Source: Talinum fruticosum
Taxonomy: Eukaryota > Streptophyta > Magnoliopsida > Caryophyllales > Talinaceae
NCBI GenBank assembly: GCA_021018815.1
Contig: JAITYX010000003.1
Span: 13,907,501 to 13,971,500, forward strand
Length of the DNA stretch: 64,000 nt
Direction: 5' to 3'
Shown: piece by piece, positions 44,820 to 56,137 of the stretch
Layout: the number at the start of each line of letters is the position of its first letter
Position numbering within the stretch: position 1 is the first letter of the stretch
Notes under the pieces: model-generated
Told to the model about the DNA's origin: nothing
What the model saw: only the letters and a program-made list of their open reading frames with translations
Databases searched by the model: none
Translations under genes and position numbers: made by a program

Positions 44820-47142
44820 AAACACCCTACAAGGACTCGTTAATCGGTAAGCATGCGAAAGTGACAAGGAGTCTTCTACGTGTCATCATCACGGTTGTCG
44901 TCAAAGATATAGTTCCCAAAGTCATCCAAGATAGATCTAGAGAATCCACCTCCGTCATCGTCGTGATAAGAACAACCTCCTTGGTCCCAAGGTTGAGAAG
45001 CCTCATGGGTCGGACCATTATAAGAAGACCGAGGGAAATAAAAGGGGTTCTGTGATGATCGATGGCCTGTAAGGGAAGGATGTTCAAGCTTTCCTTAGAA
45101 TAGCTAGGTCCCGCATCGAAGTACTAGGCCCGGAAGTGTTAGGTCCTACCTTGGACGCACTCCTATGATGAGCACGTCGTGAAGAATAGCTTAACGAGCC
45201 TTGCTAGCATTACTACTATAAGGCGTTTGTTGCTCGGGAGAGCATATAACTCTTACCCCTCACAAATTCCTAGAAAAGGGATGCCCAACACATCCCTCTT
45301 CCGAGATTTCAAGAATTCTCACGAAACTAGGAGATCCCCGGGATGGGTAACATCCACATTGAGACTTGGGATATGGATATCAGCAGGAGTAAGCTACCAA
45401 AAGAGAAGGATTAATTTTCATACCAGAAATTAAAGTTATAAGGGAAAAGTTGAGAGCTCACCAATTGGGTTATAATACGTGATGCATGATGGGCGTAAGA
45501 AGTATTCAAATTCAAAAGTGAGGTAAAAGGATACCCCACCATGGTCGACGCTTGCTCATTTGGAGGGAGAGAACAAAAATAGAACATGGTTGGAGATGGA
45601 TCGACCGGAACAAACGAGAGGTCACGTGTTGACTCGAATTTGAGGAGTGACCCTATCCTCAAGATACAAACAAAACCCAAAAGGACCTTCAAACAAGATC
45701 CTTCTTTAACTCAATTCTCGAGCCACAAGGACATTTTGAGAAAGTTGAAGTTGGGCCCAAGGGTGGAAGTTGGCCTACATGCAAGAATTATCAAAAAATT
45801 AGCTAGCAAGAATGAAAGGCGACAAGAAAACAGACGAAAAACAGTGAATATAAATGGGTAGAGTGCACCACGGGCAACCTCACGAGCGAGTAACGTACGT
45901 GGGCATGACCAAAATGCTAAAAATGTAGTAATAAGCTTTTTAAGCATATTTCGGAGCAAGTTTTTAAGAATAAAAGCAGCATACCGAGTTTACACGGTTG
46001 AGGGCTGATCTCAAGAAGTTTATTCCATATACCTTGGGACGTTCAAGATAAACTTAGCCTATGATGCGAGCGCCGGGAATACGGGTTGATTTGTTGAACC
46101 GGGAGAGAGATGTGGGAAAGATTCATACAACCACGACTACATTTTGACAAATCAAGTAAGTTTTTTTATCCACACAAGATGAAAAGGAAATTTTGAAGAA
46201 AGGAGAATTTAAGCATACCTCAATGATCTTCCATTAGCCATTCAAAGGAAAATAATTGGTGGATTCCGGCTCTGGTTTTATGTGTCGCACACTGGCACGG
46301 AGGCCCCTAATGAGGCAAGTGTATGCGGGAACACCCCGGTTGAGCTGCTTTATATCAAGGTCCACTAAGTTCACCAAATAGTGAACATGAATCTTAATGG
46401 CACTGGTCGGAAAAGAGGACCGTACTCAAGAGAAGAGCAAGCATGATCCTAATTTGTTGCTTGAGGAGAATGTTGAGGCCGGAAAACAGCATCCTCAACA
46501 ACCTCAAAAACAACGGTATACTTAAAATGATTGCTATATGGAAATCTATCTCGCTACGGGACCGAAAAGGTGATGGAGATAGCCACGATTCTTGTATAAG
46601 TTCTGGTCATAGGCTAAAGGTTCCCCGAAAAGCCCAAACCGGATAAAACAGCAAAATCAAGAGGAGTTATTGTCATCTCACCGAAGGGAAGGTGAACATG
46701 TTGGTAGTGTCCCAAAAATGCTCGCTAATGGCTCTAATGGGATCTTTCTCCCTCCTATCGGTAAGATGATTTAAAGCAATGTAGAAAGGTCCGAACCCGA
46801 CATTATACATGATATTCTCAAGAGGAAAGTGCATCCTCTCGCATGTCTCCATAAATTTAGGAATGGCTCCACTACTTCGAATTGTGCCTTTCCCTAAGAC
46901 AAAATCCAACAAGAATTTAGTTAAAGAATTACTCTAAATGAGCAAATGAAGAGGTTTAAGCCAATTAGCTTATCAAAGAGGAAATAGAAAGAGAAGAAAC
47001 ATGATTTTCATCTTCAACTAGAAGATTGCTTGGGTTCCATTCACTTTGAGGACGCCATTCTCGCTCAAGGAAAGAGTATTGAGTAAGACTCTTTGCTCTA
47101 GTTCTTCCTATAGGATGTGATTTTCTTCTAGGCATTTTGAAG
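44820..47142 (-). pseudogene. Plant mobile domain (PMD) gene remnant
   Basis: On the minus strand the gene appears to begin MPRRKSHPIGRTRAKSL near 47139. A GT-AG intron may lie between about 46990 and 46898. The readable body continues with IPKFMETCERMHFPLENIMY, then HFWDTTNMFTFP near 46710-46675, followed after a one-base slip by GEMTITPLDFAVLSGL and GEPLAYDQNLY. The W-D-T-T-F-x-F and GEMTIT-LDFA-L-GL blocks are characteristic of the plant mobile (aminotransferase-like) domain found in gypsy and Mutator-type transposons and in host genes such as MAIN. GLRASVRHIKPESGI near 46295-46250 also fits. Downstream blocks (about 45690-45410) are plausible further exons. No LTR or terminal repeats were seen around it, so the carrier is unknown. 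Confidence 0.6.
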
Positions 47143-47873
47143 ACAAGGAATTCTTGAGAACCAACTAGTTTTCAAGGAGCAAAGTAAGGAAACACAAGAG
47201 AATAACAATAGGAAGAAGAGTTGGTGTGCAAAATAAAACACACCATACACCTCCTTTTATAGGCAAATACGATCAAGGCATCCAAGCACATAAGACAAGA
47301 GTCGGGCAATTAGTGGGGAACCAAGGGAATTCGGCCGGACACGTCGGGGCCACACCGCCACCGGCCATGAGGTGCCGAGAAGTCCAATCGGTGGTAGCCT
47401 TTACAGCTTAGCCTACTTCCCTAGTCTATGTAGCCTTGTCCTCTCGAAGCATGTGATCTTTTTCCCTTGTGCATGCAAGTGGGAGCTTCGGGCCCCTAAT
47501 TAGATTTTCCAAAACAAGTGTTATGAGTCTGTTTCCTATTGAATTACTCGGGTAAAACTTGAACTTTTTCAATTCAATTATGCACTAACAATTATGCTAG
47601 CACAACAGATTATTTCATATCAAAGGACGGTCAAAGTTTCAAGCACCAAAATATGCTAAGCTTCAAGCTCTAATCAAGCCAAGCTTAGGATCCTTTTACC
47701 GAACTTTAGAACGCATGAATCGCGATTAAGTTCAGGCCCCACTTTGGAGTTCAACTTTGATTCCAACCAATTCCAAGCATCACATAATATCTTATAATAA
47801 AAACCGAGGTAAGTACCCTTTAGTGTCTAATTTGATCCTTCGTCTTTTTAGACTCGATAAAGTAGGGGCTAAC
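47143..47873. other. No gene recognised
   Basis: The sequence upstream (minus strand) of the mobile-domain remnant carries only short unconvincing frames. It could contain the promoter of that gene or decayed repeats. Confidence 0.4.
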
Positions 47874-49100
47874 CGTATGCACCTAAAAAGTGTCATCTCT
47901 TATCTCTTTATTTCGTGTTGTTTTGTTAGCCCGATGATGATAATCCCGAGTCCTATTTGTGGATTTGGATTTCAAACTGTGATCAATTGGTGCAACATAA
48001 GCCACTAAACAACCAAAAAATCCCCAACACCAAATCAATAGCATTTTTACCTTGGGTCGAGTCCACAACTCCTCTTTCTTTCGGACCGTCCAAGAACCGG
48101 GCTGAGCCTTTAGAGATTGTGGAGTCCCATGCTGTGTGTCGGGAAATTCCAAGTTCGGAGTACCTCATTCTACTTTTGTCCAAATCAAACAAGGAGCTGA
48201 AGATTTGAAGACGACATTAAAGCGTTGCATTTCATGATGAGGAGTACCAAAGTGTTGTGTTTAAACTTCACAAGATAGTCCATACGAGGCTAGAAGCTTC
48301 TCCCCTCAAAACGACGTTGTGGCCGACACCGCCTTCTAGAAGCACTAAGTGGAACGCTGCGTTTTGGCTTGAAAAATCCTTTGGAGACATAACTAAGGCA
48401 CGAAACCCTAGGGCACCCGGTTGGCCGACGCCTCGCCTTCCCTGTTCAATATGGTTTTATCCGTTTCGAACTGGTTTTATCTCTTAGGATTTGGCCCGGT
48501 TTATTTTCGGTTGTTTGGACGGCTGGATTGAGCCAAACCCTAGGTCATTTGTGACCTATGTCCTCTCTTATAAATAGAGAGTCTTGGCTCTCATGCTAAG
48601 GGCGGCTTCGGCCTTAGCATCACGTCGCGAAAACTAATTAGAATTCTCTCATCTAAACATTACTCTGCTCAAATTTCCATAAAACATTCATCCTTTTTAC
48701 TTGCTACCATTGAATTCGTGCAAAAACCTAAAGAATATTCAGTTATTCTGATCTATGGGCACTCATTCAATTGATCATTACTATACCCTATACACAATTC
48801 ACAAAGCAAGCCCTTTTTATTTGATTGTCGTCGTTGCATTGAGAGGTCCAGTGTAGAGATCCAAATCAGCAAGGTGGGACAACTTGAGGGCAACTATTTG
48901 ACCTTCAAAAAGTTTATTTATTTTCATGTCTTTTATTGCTTTCCATATTATGGTTTAAGAGATGTAATCGCTCTTTTTAATTCCTCCCCGATCGATGTAC
49001 TTGTTTTATTTCTCGCTTTTATTTTCTTTATCGCTCTCTTTACCGCTTTCTTTATCGCTTTCTCTATTATGATTGGTTGCTTTAATTTCACTTAGCATGT
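47874..49100 (+). repeat. Left arm of a large inverted repeat, LTR-like
   Basis: The outer end reads CGTATGCACCTAAAAAGTGT, matching the complement of the right arm's outer end (TGTAGACACCAAAAAGTGT). Similarity continues through CTTGGGTCGA (about 48051), the TATA box TTATAAATAGAGAG (about 48567), GGTGGGACAAC near 48873 and a pyrimidine-rich CGCTTT block to about 49080. A TATA box in the middle and TGTAGACACC-type ends suggest an LTR in plus orientation. No TG...CA inner end or flanking duplication was found. Confidence 0.75.
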
Positions 49101-49879
49101 TGTTGTTTGCTTGTTTTTCTTACATCATTTTAATACACTACTTGAATTAGTAATGGTCCTCTTCGGACAGGGGGAACGAAGGGTTTTCCCTACGTTTCGT
49201 ACTCTCGCCCCGAATCAAATTCTCTGTTCAAAGACCGATGGAGTCATTTTAGCCTTTTTTAGTCTTAGTTTTCTCATACTAAGATTGGAAGAGAAAATTT
49301 TGTTTCGTTAGTTTTTCTTTCTTAAAAACTTACTAGCGACTCCTTTATTTTATGCTTTGATTCAATTTGCATCTTGGTGTTTTCCGGTTGTAGGAATGAT
49401 AATGTTAGGTTTTGGATCTGCCCACTAGGCAGAAACCGAGGATGGTTTCACCAGCCATGGCCTTTGGGCGGTGCCGGCCACCCCTAGGTGCAGGCCACTA
49501 CCGGCACCATGGGGTTAGCCGGTAAGGCTTCGGTCGAGATTGGTGTTTTCACACCAATCCGGCCCTAAAGCGTCACGAGTAGGACCAAAACCCTAATATT
49601 TTTATTCCTTAATTAGAAAATAAGATCCCGAGAATTCTGAAAATAATTTCTAAAATAAAATAATTTGTAAAACCGCCATTCAAAATTTGACTAATTAGAT
49701 TTAATAAAACTCGGAAAATCTTAATTAAAGGTTCATCCTCACTTTTTAAAATGTATCTCCAAAAACCCTAAAATCGTTCTTTCCAACTTTCTAAAAATCC
49801 TAAACGCCAAAAGGGCAATCGTGGGGAAGCTCAGCCTGGTCCCGGTGTGGGCCCATAGGCCGTGGTCCCTACACAAACA
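49101..49879. other. Spacer between inverted LTR-like arms
   Basis: The left part (49101-49400) includes ACTAGCGACTCC, which resembles the GCGACTC motif often seen just inside gypsy 5' LTRs. The central part (49430-49560) is GC-rich with repeated GGTGCCGGCC/CACCxCCG strings. The remainder is AT-rich. No open frame of note is seen. Confidence 0.5.
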
Positions 49880-51161
49880 TAATAATAAAAGACGATAAAA
49901 GCAAAAGTAAAGAAAGCGACAAAGGCGAAATGAAAAGAGAAAGCGAAAGAAATGTGAGAAAGGAAAAGAAAACGAGAAATCTAAAAGATTACATCGGGCG
50001 GGGAGGAATTAAAAGCGATACATCTCGAATCCACAATACGGAAGCGATAAAAGCATAAAAATAAATAATAAAACCCTTGAAGATCGAATTTGTGCCCTTA
50101 GGTTGTCCCACCTGCTGATCCGGATCTTGAATGCTGGATCTAGAATCTGGATCTAGTGATGCGACGGTGGTGGATTGAAAGGGCTTTTTGTAAGTATTTT
50201 GTGGAGATAAGTAGGTAGATGTGTGATTTATGGAGGTCTCGGGTTTAGATGTAGTATGAGTGAGGAATAGAATATGAATAGGCTTAAATGGGACTAAGAG
50301 ATCGGAATACGGAATGGGGTATTCGGTAGCTCTTAGGCGAATTTCGATAGAGTAACATTAAGGGATGAGCCATTGTGAGAATGAGAGCCAAGGCTCTCTA
50401 TTTATAGGGAGAGGTTAGGTCAAGGAAAGACCTAGGTTTATGCTCGGCCAGCTGTCCAAAATAGGGTACAAAATTGGGTAGGATATTGTGAAGATTGAAC
50501 CGGATAGAACCGGGACAAAGAAGGGATAAGACCCGGTTCACGGTGCCGGTCACCCAAGCATGCCTAGGGTTTCGTGCCCTAGCATGCTAAAGAGGAGTCT
50601 CTAAGCTAAAACGTAGCGTTTCAAGGTGATAAATGTGGTAAGTGGAGCCAACCATAGCAACTTTCCAAAAATTAAAAGTTTTCATTTTCGGCGAGTTTCC
50701 GTTTTTAGTAGGTTCCATTTTTGGCATGTTTCATTTTCGGTGCGGGATGCGTGCTCCTAGTCTCGGGTGGACTGTCTTGGAGGCAAAACACACACTTTGA
50801 TGCTTGTGATAAAGAAATGTACCGTCTAATGTCTTCTTGAGGTCTTCATCTCCTTTTATGGTTGGACTAAAGTGAAACGCGAGTGTTTTAAGCTTGGAAT
50901 TCCCCGGTACGTGGTACTCGGACTCCGTTGTCTCTGGAGGCTTTGCCCGGTCTTCGATCGTACGAAAGAAAAAGGGGTTTTTGGATCGACCCAAGGCAAA
51001 AGGCTATTTATATGGTGTTGGGGGTTCTTTGTGTTTTATCGGCTTTCGTCGCACCACTTGAACTCGGTTCGCAATACAAATCCTCAAATAAGACTGGGGA
51101 TTTCATCATCGGGCCAATAAATAAAAAATAGATAAAAGAACGACACTTTTTGGTGTCTACA
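49880..51161 (-). repeat. Right arm of a large inverted repeat, LTR-like
   Basis: Read on the minus strand it repeats the left arm: TGTAGACACCAAAAAGTGT at 51161, GCCTTGGGTCGATCC near 51000, TATA box CTATAAATAGAGAG near 50407-50394, GGTGGGACAACCT near 50112 and the TCGCTTT-rich stretch near 49900. The copies have clearly diverged by substitutions and indels. Element D is truncated exactly at its outer end. Confidence 0.75.
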
Positions 51162-51366
51162 ACCGCCTTTAGTTGCACTTCCTCTCTTCGGCATGTTGAG
51201 AAAAAGAGAGAGTTTGACTTAAGAAAGAGAAGGATTTGAACGAATGAACGATTCGGAATGAAAAGTAAGATAGTAGAGAATCCGAGTTTGAAGAGTGTCC
51301 GAGTTGGGAATTCCGAGTTTGAGAGAGCGAAAGATAGCACAGTGAATAATTGAGGATGAACAAATG

Positions 51367-51378
51367 CTATTTATAATT
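51367..51378 (-). promoter_or_regulatory. Internal TATA box upstream of the third ORF in element D
   Basis: The minus strand reads TTATAAATAG about 175 bp before the third-ORF ATG at 51195. The position corresponds to the internal TATA boxes of elements B and C. Confidence 0.45.
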
Positions 51379-51399
51379 CAAAAGCTCTCAAGGAACAAA

Positions 51400-51765
51400 G
51401 GCCTTACTAACTCGGTTTGCAGAGTAACAACTAGTCGATCTGTTTGGCGTTGTAGTGTCTAACGGTTACTTCTTGAAAATTGCTTCGTTCCAATGGTTAG
51501 TTTCTTCACTGTTCACATGACAGAAAGAGAAAAAGAGATTTTTGAAAATATTTCCAAGATTCTCTATAGAATTAGAGATGATCTCGGAATTTTTAATGTC
51601 CATTTTTCTCGAAATGAGTCCGACTCGATAAAGTGTCTAAGGTACTCGGAATATACTCATAAACTTAATAACTTGTGGCTCGGTTTCATGATATATCGAC
51701 TGAATCACTAGTTATTCACTTAGAACATGTAATAAACAATCAAGCACATAAATTCTCATGCAATT
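51400..51765 (-). other. Post-pol spacer of element D
   Basis: This untranslated stretch matches the region between RNase H and the third ORF in B and C, with shared pieces such as AAAATGGACATxAA and the GATCATCTCTA block. It joins reverse transcriptase directly at about 51765 because RNase H has been deleted. Confidence 0.6.
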
Positions 51766-52660
51766 ACTCAATTTTCTTCACCACAGTGAGATGTGATTCA
51801 TTTGGATTAGCTTGAAATCTTGTATATAAACGAGACACTAAACATAATATCTGGCCTACTAGATGTGAGATAAAGTAAAGATCCAATCACACCTCTGTAG
51901 AGTTTCGATCTACAACTTTACCTTTCTCATCTAAGTCTAGTTTGGTACTGTTACTTATTGGTGTTGCTGCCTGTTTGACATCTTGTAACTTGTACTTCTT
52001 CGTAACTCCTTAGTGTATTTGGACTTATGAACATAGATGCCATTTTTCTTGTGATTGATTTGTAGTCCAAGAAAGCAATTGAGTTCTCCCATCATACTCA
52101 TTTGGAACTCCTATCTCATCAGCTCAAAAACTCTTGCCATAGAGTTTCATTAGTAGCTCCAAAGATAATTTAATCAACATAAATCTTAATAATTAGAAAA
52201 TAATTCCCCTTAGTTTTTGAGAAAAGAGTTTTATCAATAAGACCTTTTTGAAATCATTTTCAACCAAGAAGCTACTTAATCTTTCTTACCAAGCTCTTGG
52301 ATCTTGTTTATAACCTTACAAAGTCTTTAGCAATTTGAAAACTTGATTAGGAAATTGAGATTTTTCAAATCCAGAGGGTTGCTTAAAATTCTTCTTGAAT
52401 ATAACCATTAAGAAATGCACATTTAACATCCATTTGATATAATTTGATGTTTATGCTTGGATGCAAAAGTTAAGAGAACTCTAATTGCCTTAATCCTATT
52501 AACTGGTGCAAAGGTTTCTCAAAATCAATTCCCTATTCTTGATTACATCCCTGAGCAACTAGTCTAGCTATGTTTGTTACTGCTAATCCTCCCTCATCCA
52601 GTTTGTTTTTGAATACCCCATTTGGTTCCTATAACTGGGTGGTTAGAATGTCGTTTGGTT
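51766..52660 (-). pseudogene. Element D reverse transcriptase, broken
   Basis: On the minus strand the region runs from the tryptophan block (ELEWLEAMQEELSQLERNQV, near 52730-52670) through the MDVKCAFLNGYIQEE block near 52430-52385 and the YVD block near 52170 (aspartate box degenerate) to the YRGVIGSLLY-like C-terminus near 51900-51860. It is collinear with element A. Stops and frame changes are numerous. RNase H, which should follow to the left, is absent. Confidence 0.8.
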
Positions 52661-52665
52661 AGAGT

Positions 52666-54000
52666 CTAGACTTGGTTTCTTTCTAATTGTGAAAGTTCTT
52701 CTTGCATGGCCTCTAACCATTCAAGTTCAAGTAGGGCTTCTAGTACATTTTTAGGTTCAACTAATGAAAACAATGCTAAAAATGTACATAAGTTTTGTAA
52801 TGAAGAACAAGTTCTTACCCTAGTATTGATGTCCGAGATGATATTCTTAGGTGGGTGACTAGATCCATATTTAAAAACTTTACATGTCCTCTGGTTTACC
52901 AGATTTGATGGTTGAATATTTTGTTCTACAACTGGTTCAGCTTGTTGATTCCCTTCTTCAACTTGTGCTTCGAGTGGTCCGAGCTTGTTCTTGAACTGTC
53001 CCATTCTAAGTTAGCTGAGTTCTCTTGTTGTTGTTCATTCCGAGCTCAGCCTCCACTAACTCATCTTCATCTCTATTGAGCTTGAGGTCCGAGAAAGTGG
53101 ATTCACTTATCCTGCCATTATCAACCTCATCAAAGATAACGTGAATGGTTTCTTCAACATTGTTAGTTCTCTTGTTAAAAATTCGATAAGCCTTATCATG
53201 AGAAGAATAAACAAGAAAAATACATTCATCGGACCTAGCATCAAATTTGGTTAAATGTTCCTTAACGTTGTTATGCATAAAGCATTTACATCCTAACGGT
53301 TTGAAGTAGGAAATGTTTAGGCTTCTTTCCTTTGTATAGCCTGTAGGGTGTTTTCTTCATAATTGGTCGAATGAGGCATTTGTTGAGAGTGTAGTTTGTT
53401 GTATTCACTACCTTAGCCCAGAAATAGTAAGGTAGATCATTTTTAATCATCATTGTCCTTCTTATTTCCTCAAGAGTTCTGTTCTTTCTCTCCTCTACTC
53501 CATTCTATTCGGGAGTTCCGGGTGCGGAGAAGTTGTGGGAGATATCATTCTTGTCACGTAAGTCCGTGAGTAGTCAAATCCCTTCTATAGGCAGCTCGAA
53601 TTCTCCCGACCTGAGTTTCGAGACTCCACTTGTATTTTCCTACAAAACTTAGTGAACTCTTTGAAAGCTTCATTTTTATTGTTTAGAAAACAAACCAAGA
53701 TAAATTGTGAGTAATCATCAACAATAACTAGCACATATGATTTACCTTCTAAGCTTTTAATAAGAATTTCACCATACAAATCCATATATCAATTCAAGCA
53801 CTTTGGATGTAGATACTTGTCTTGAGTAGCTCAAAGGATGATCTAACATGTTTTCCTTTTGTGCATGCATCACATATTTTATCTTTCTTAAATGAACAAT
53901 CGGGTAATCCTCTAACTAATCCATGAGGTGTAAGTTTCTTGATAGTATGCATGCTGATATGACCTAATCTACGATGCAATGTCCATGAATCATCATTCAA
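52666..54000 (-). pseudogene. Element D GAG-pre-integrase and integrase, broken
   Basis: The pre-integrase domain (WTLHRRLGHISMHTIKKL and CDACTKGKHVRSS) reads from 54000 to about 53840. Integrase follows with MDLYGEILIKSLEGKSYVLV from 53785, a glutamate block region near 53500-53450, and the C-terminal HDKAYRIFNKRTNNVEETIH near 53205-53150. The acidic linker to reverse transcriptase lies at 53000-52740. In MDLYGE, tyrosine replaces the usual cysteine. Frames change near 53790, 53590 and 53290. Confidence 0.82.
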
Positions 54001-54309
54001 TGAAGCTTTTAAACATGATAAATCTTGATTAGAATCGAAAGAGGGATAGTATAGGTGTTACCTAACCTCAAACCCGAGAGCTTTGTTTCTTTGGTAACTA
54101 TATGACAAATGAAGCGGTTGGTCCGAGTGAATCTTAACTCTTGACCTTTGTCACACAATTAAGAGATACTCAAAGGATCATATTTGAGTCCTTTGATAAG
54201 ATACGCTGGAATAACTGAACTATCTCCTTGACCAATTCCGCCAATTCTAACTATCTCGCCCTTACTATTATCTCCAAGTGTGATTTTTCCTCCTTTCATA
54301 TTCTCAAGC

Positions 54310-56079
54310 TCCGAGAAGAGTGTTGAATCTCTAGACATGTGGCGTGAGCATCCATTGTCTAAGTACCAATAACCCTTTTGTTTCTAAGTCACCTGCAACA
54401 CGAAGCAAACTAACCCTTCTCACTTCCTCTTACAAACCCGAGTAACTTTCTTTACTATGGTCCTTTTATGAGGAAGAGCACTTTTGAGAACCCAGATTTA
54501 AATAATTTTGGGTTTGGTTTGATTTTGAGTCTTCTTTCTTGAGAACCGACTCTGTGCCTCTTTCTTTTGAAATCCTCACTTTTTATAAATTGGTTTAGTA
54601 AGACTTTTTCATAAAAGCTTGTCGGGCTCAGTCCCTTTCCTTTCAAATGAATGGGACCATGCCAGCCTTCCCGAACTTAATAGTTACGGAATCGGTTTTG
54701 AAAAAATTTTTGTAAGAATTGTCTTCCTCTTTAGCATTGTAACCAAGTCTTTCTTTTCGAAAAGAGACACACTGAAAACCAAGTAGTAAATTAAGGTTTT
54801 CTAACCTTGAGTAAGTTTTGAAACGAACTGCCGAGAGAGTGAGCTTTTGTTTCAATTGCTCATTCTCTATTCCGAGTCACTCGGACTCGGTCTCATTATC
54901 TTGAGTACTAGTCTCAAGCACCTTTAGTTTCTCTTTAGTTTTTCTAAATCATTTTTCAAAGAATTGTTCTCATCATTGAGAGACTTTAGTTTCTCTTTAA
55001 ATTACGAAGATTCGAATTGAACTTTTCCTCCAAAGTAAAAATATGTATAGCAAGATCATGCTTGGAGAATTTGAGAAAGTAATTGATTACCTCCTGTGGG
55101 TCTGTTTTCTCAGTATCTAATAGTTCATTTTCCGACTCAAATCTAGCTTGTGAGTCCGATAGAGCAATGAGACACTTTGATTCATCATTAGTGTCATCAT
55201 CACTTCTGGTGGCTACCATAGCCATTTTCTTCTTTCTGTCCTTTTTGTAGAACTCTTGTGTAGGCTTCTTCTACTACTTTTTGTATTTCATCATTTTCTT
55301 GAATCCTAGGGTTAGAAGTGCCTAGGGCCCTCTTTAGAATCCGAGGAGCTCGGACTTGGACTTGGTTCTTCCGAGGCTTTGAGAGAAATATTTCTTTTAG
55401 TGCTGACACCGCATTCTTCTTTCTCTATATACAACTCATGGGTGAGTAATTTCCTAATGAGCTCATCTGGCTTCGGTTGAGAGAGGTCATGAGCTTCCTT
55501 AATAGTTGTCACCTTGGGACCCCATCTTCTCTTTGGTAGACTCCTCGAATTCTTTTTGACGATTTCTTCATGAGATATCTTGCTTTTAAAGGACTTGAGA
55601 TTGTTGACAATCTCAGTGAAGCGAATGTACATCCGAGTTATGTTCTCATTATCCTTCATCTTGAACATCTTATACTTGTGGAGATACTCGACTTATCTTG
55701 GCTTGCTTAACTTAACCGATACCTTCATTAGTAGTAACCAAGTGTGTCCTAGACTTCATTGGCGATATCACAAGCGAGATACTCGGTTGTGTTCTACTGA
55801 GTCAATAGCAAACATCAGTGTGTTCAATGCCTTGAAGTTCTTTACGTATTTCTTGTTAACTTCAGCAGTGAACTCGGACTTTACCTTGGCTATTATACGA
55901 GTGTCTTCTATCTTGGTAGGAATGTAGTTGCCATTGCAGATGATGTTCCAAACATCTTCATTATAATCCTGGATGAAGCACTATGCCATCTTTTTCAATG
56001 TGCGAAGTTTGATCCCTTGAACTTGGGTGGTCCGGTGAAAGTTCTTCCTTCATTGAACTCTCTACGAGTAAAGAGCCAT
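54310..56079 (-). pseudogene. Element D gag and protease site, broken
   Basis: Gag begins at the ATG complement at 56077-56079. FTEIVNNLKSFKSKISHEEI lies at about 55645-55580, WGPKVTTIKEAHDLSQPKPD near 55525-55465 and ILFLKP-like spacer blocks further on. The LLGFQCVSFRKERLGYN block is near 54800-54745. The protease site YLDNGCSRHMSRD is near 54365-54325 with asparagine in place of serine. The zinc knuckle expected near 55240 is missing, because EEFYKKDRK-like sequence runs directly into KKMAMVATRSDD. Several stops. Confidence 0.8.
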
Positions 56080-56137
56080 CTCGATCATTAAACCGTAGAT
56101 TGTTAGATCCTTTGAGAAGGCTAGGCTCGATACCAAT

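Noticed and set aside
48484..48620. Possible host promoter with TATA box TTATAAATAGAGAG
   Set aside because: The same TATA box and surroundings recur in the opposite arm of the inverted repeat (50394-50407), so it belongs to a repeated LTR-like sequence rather than to a unique gene.
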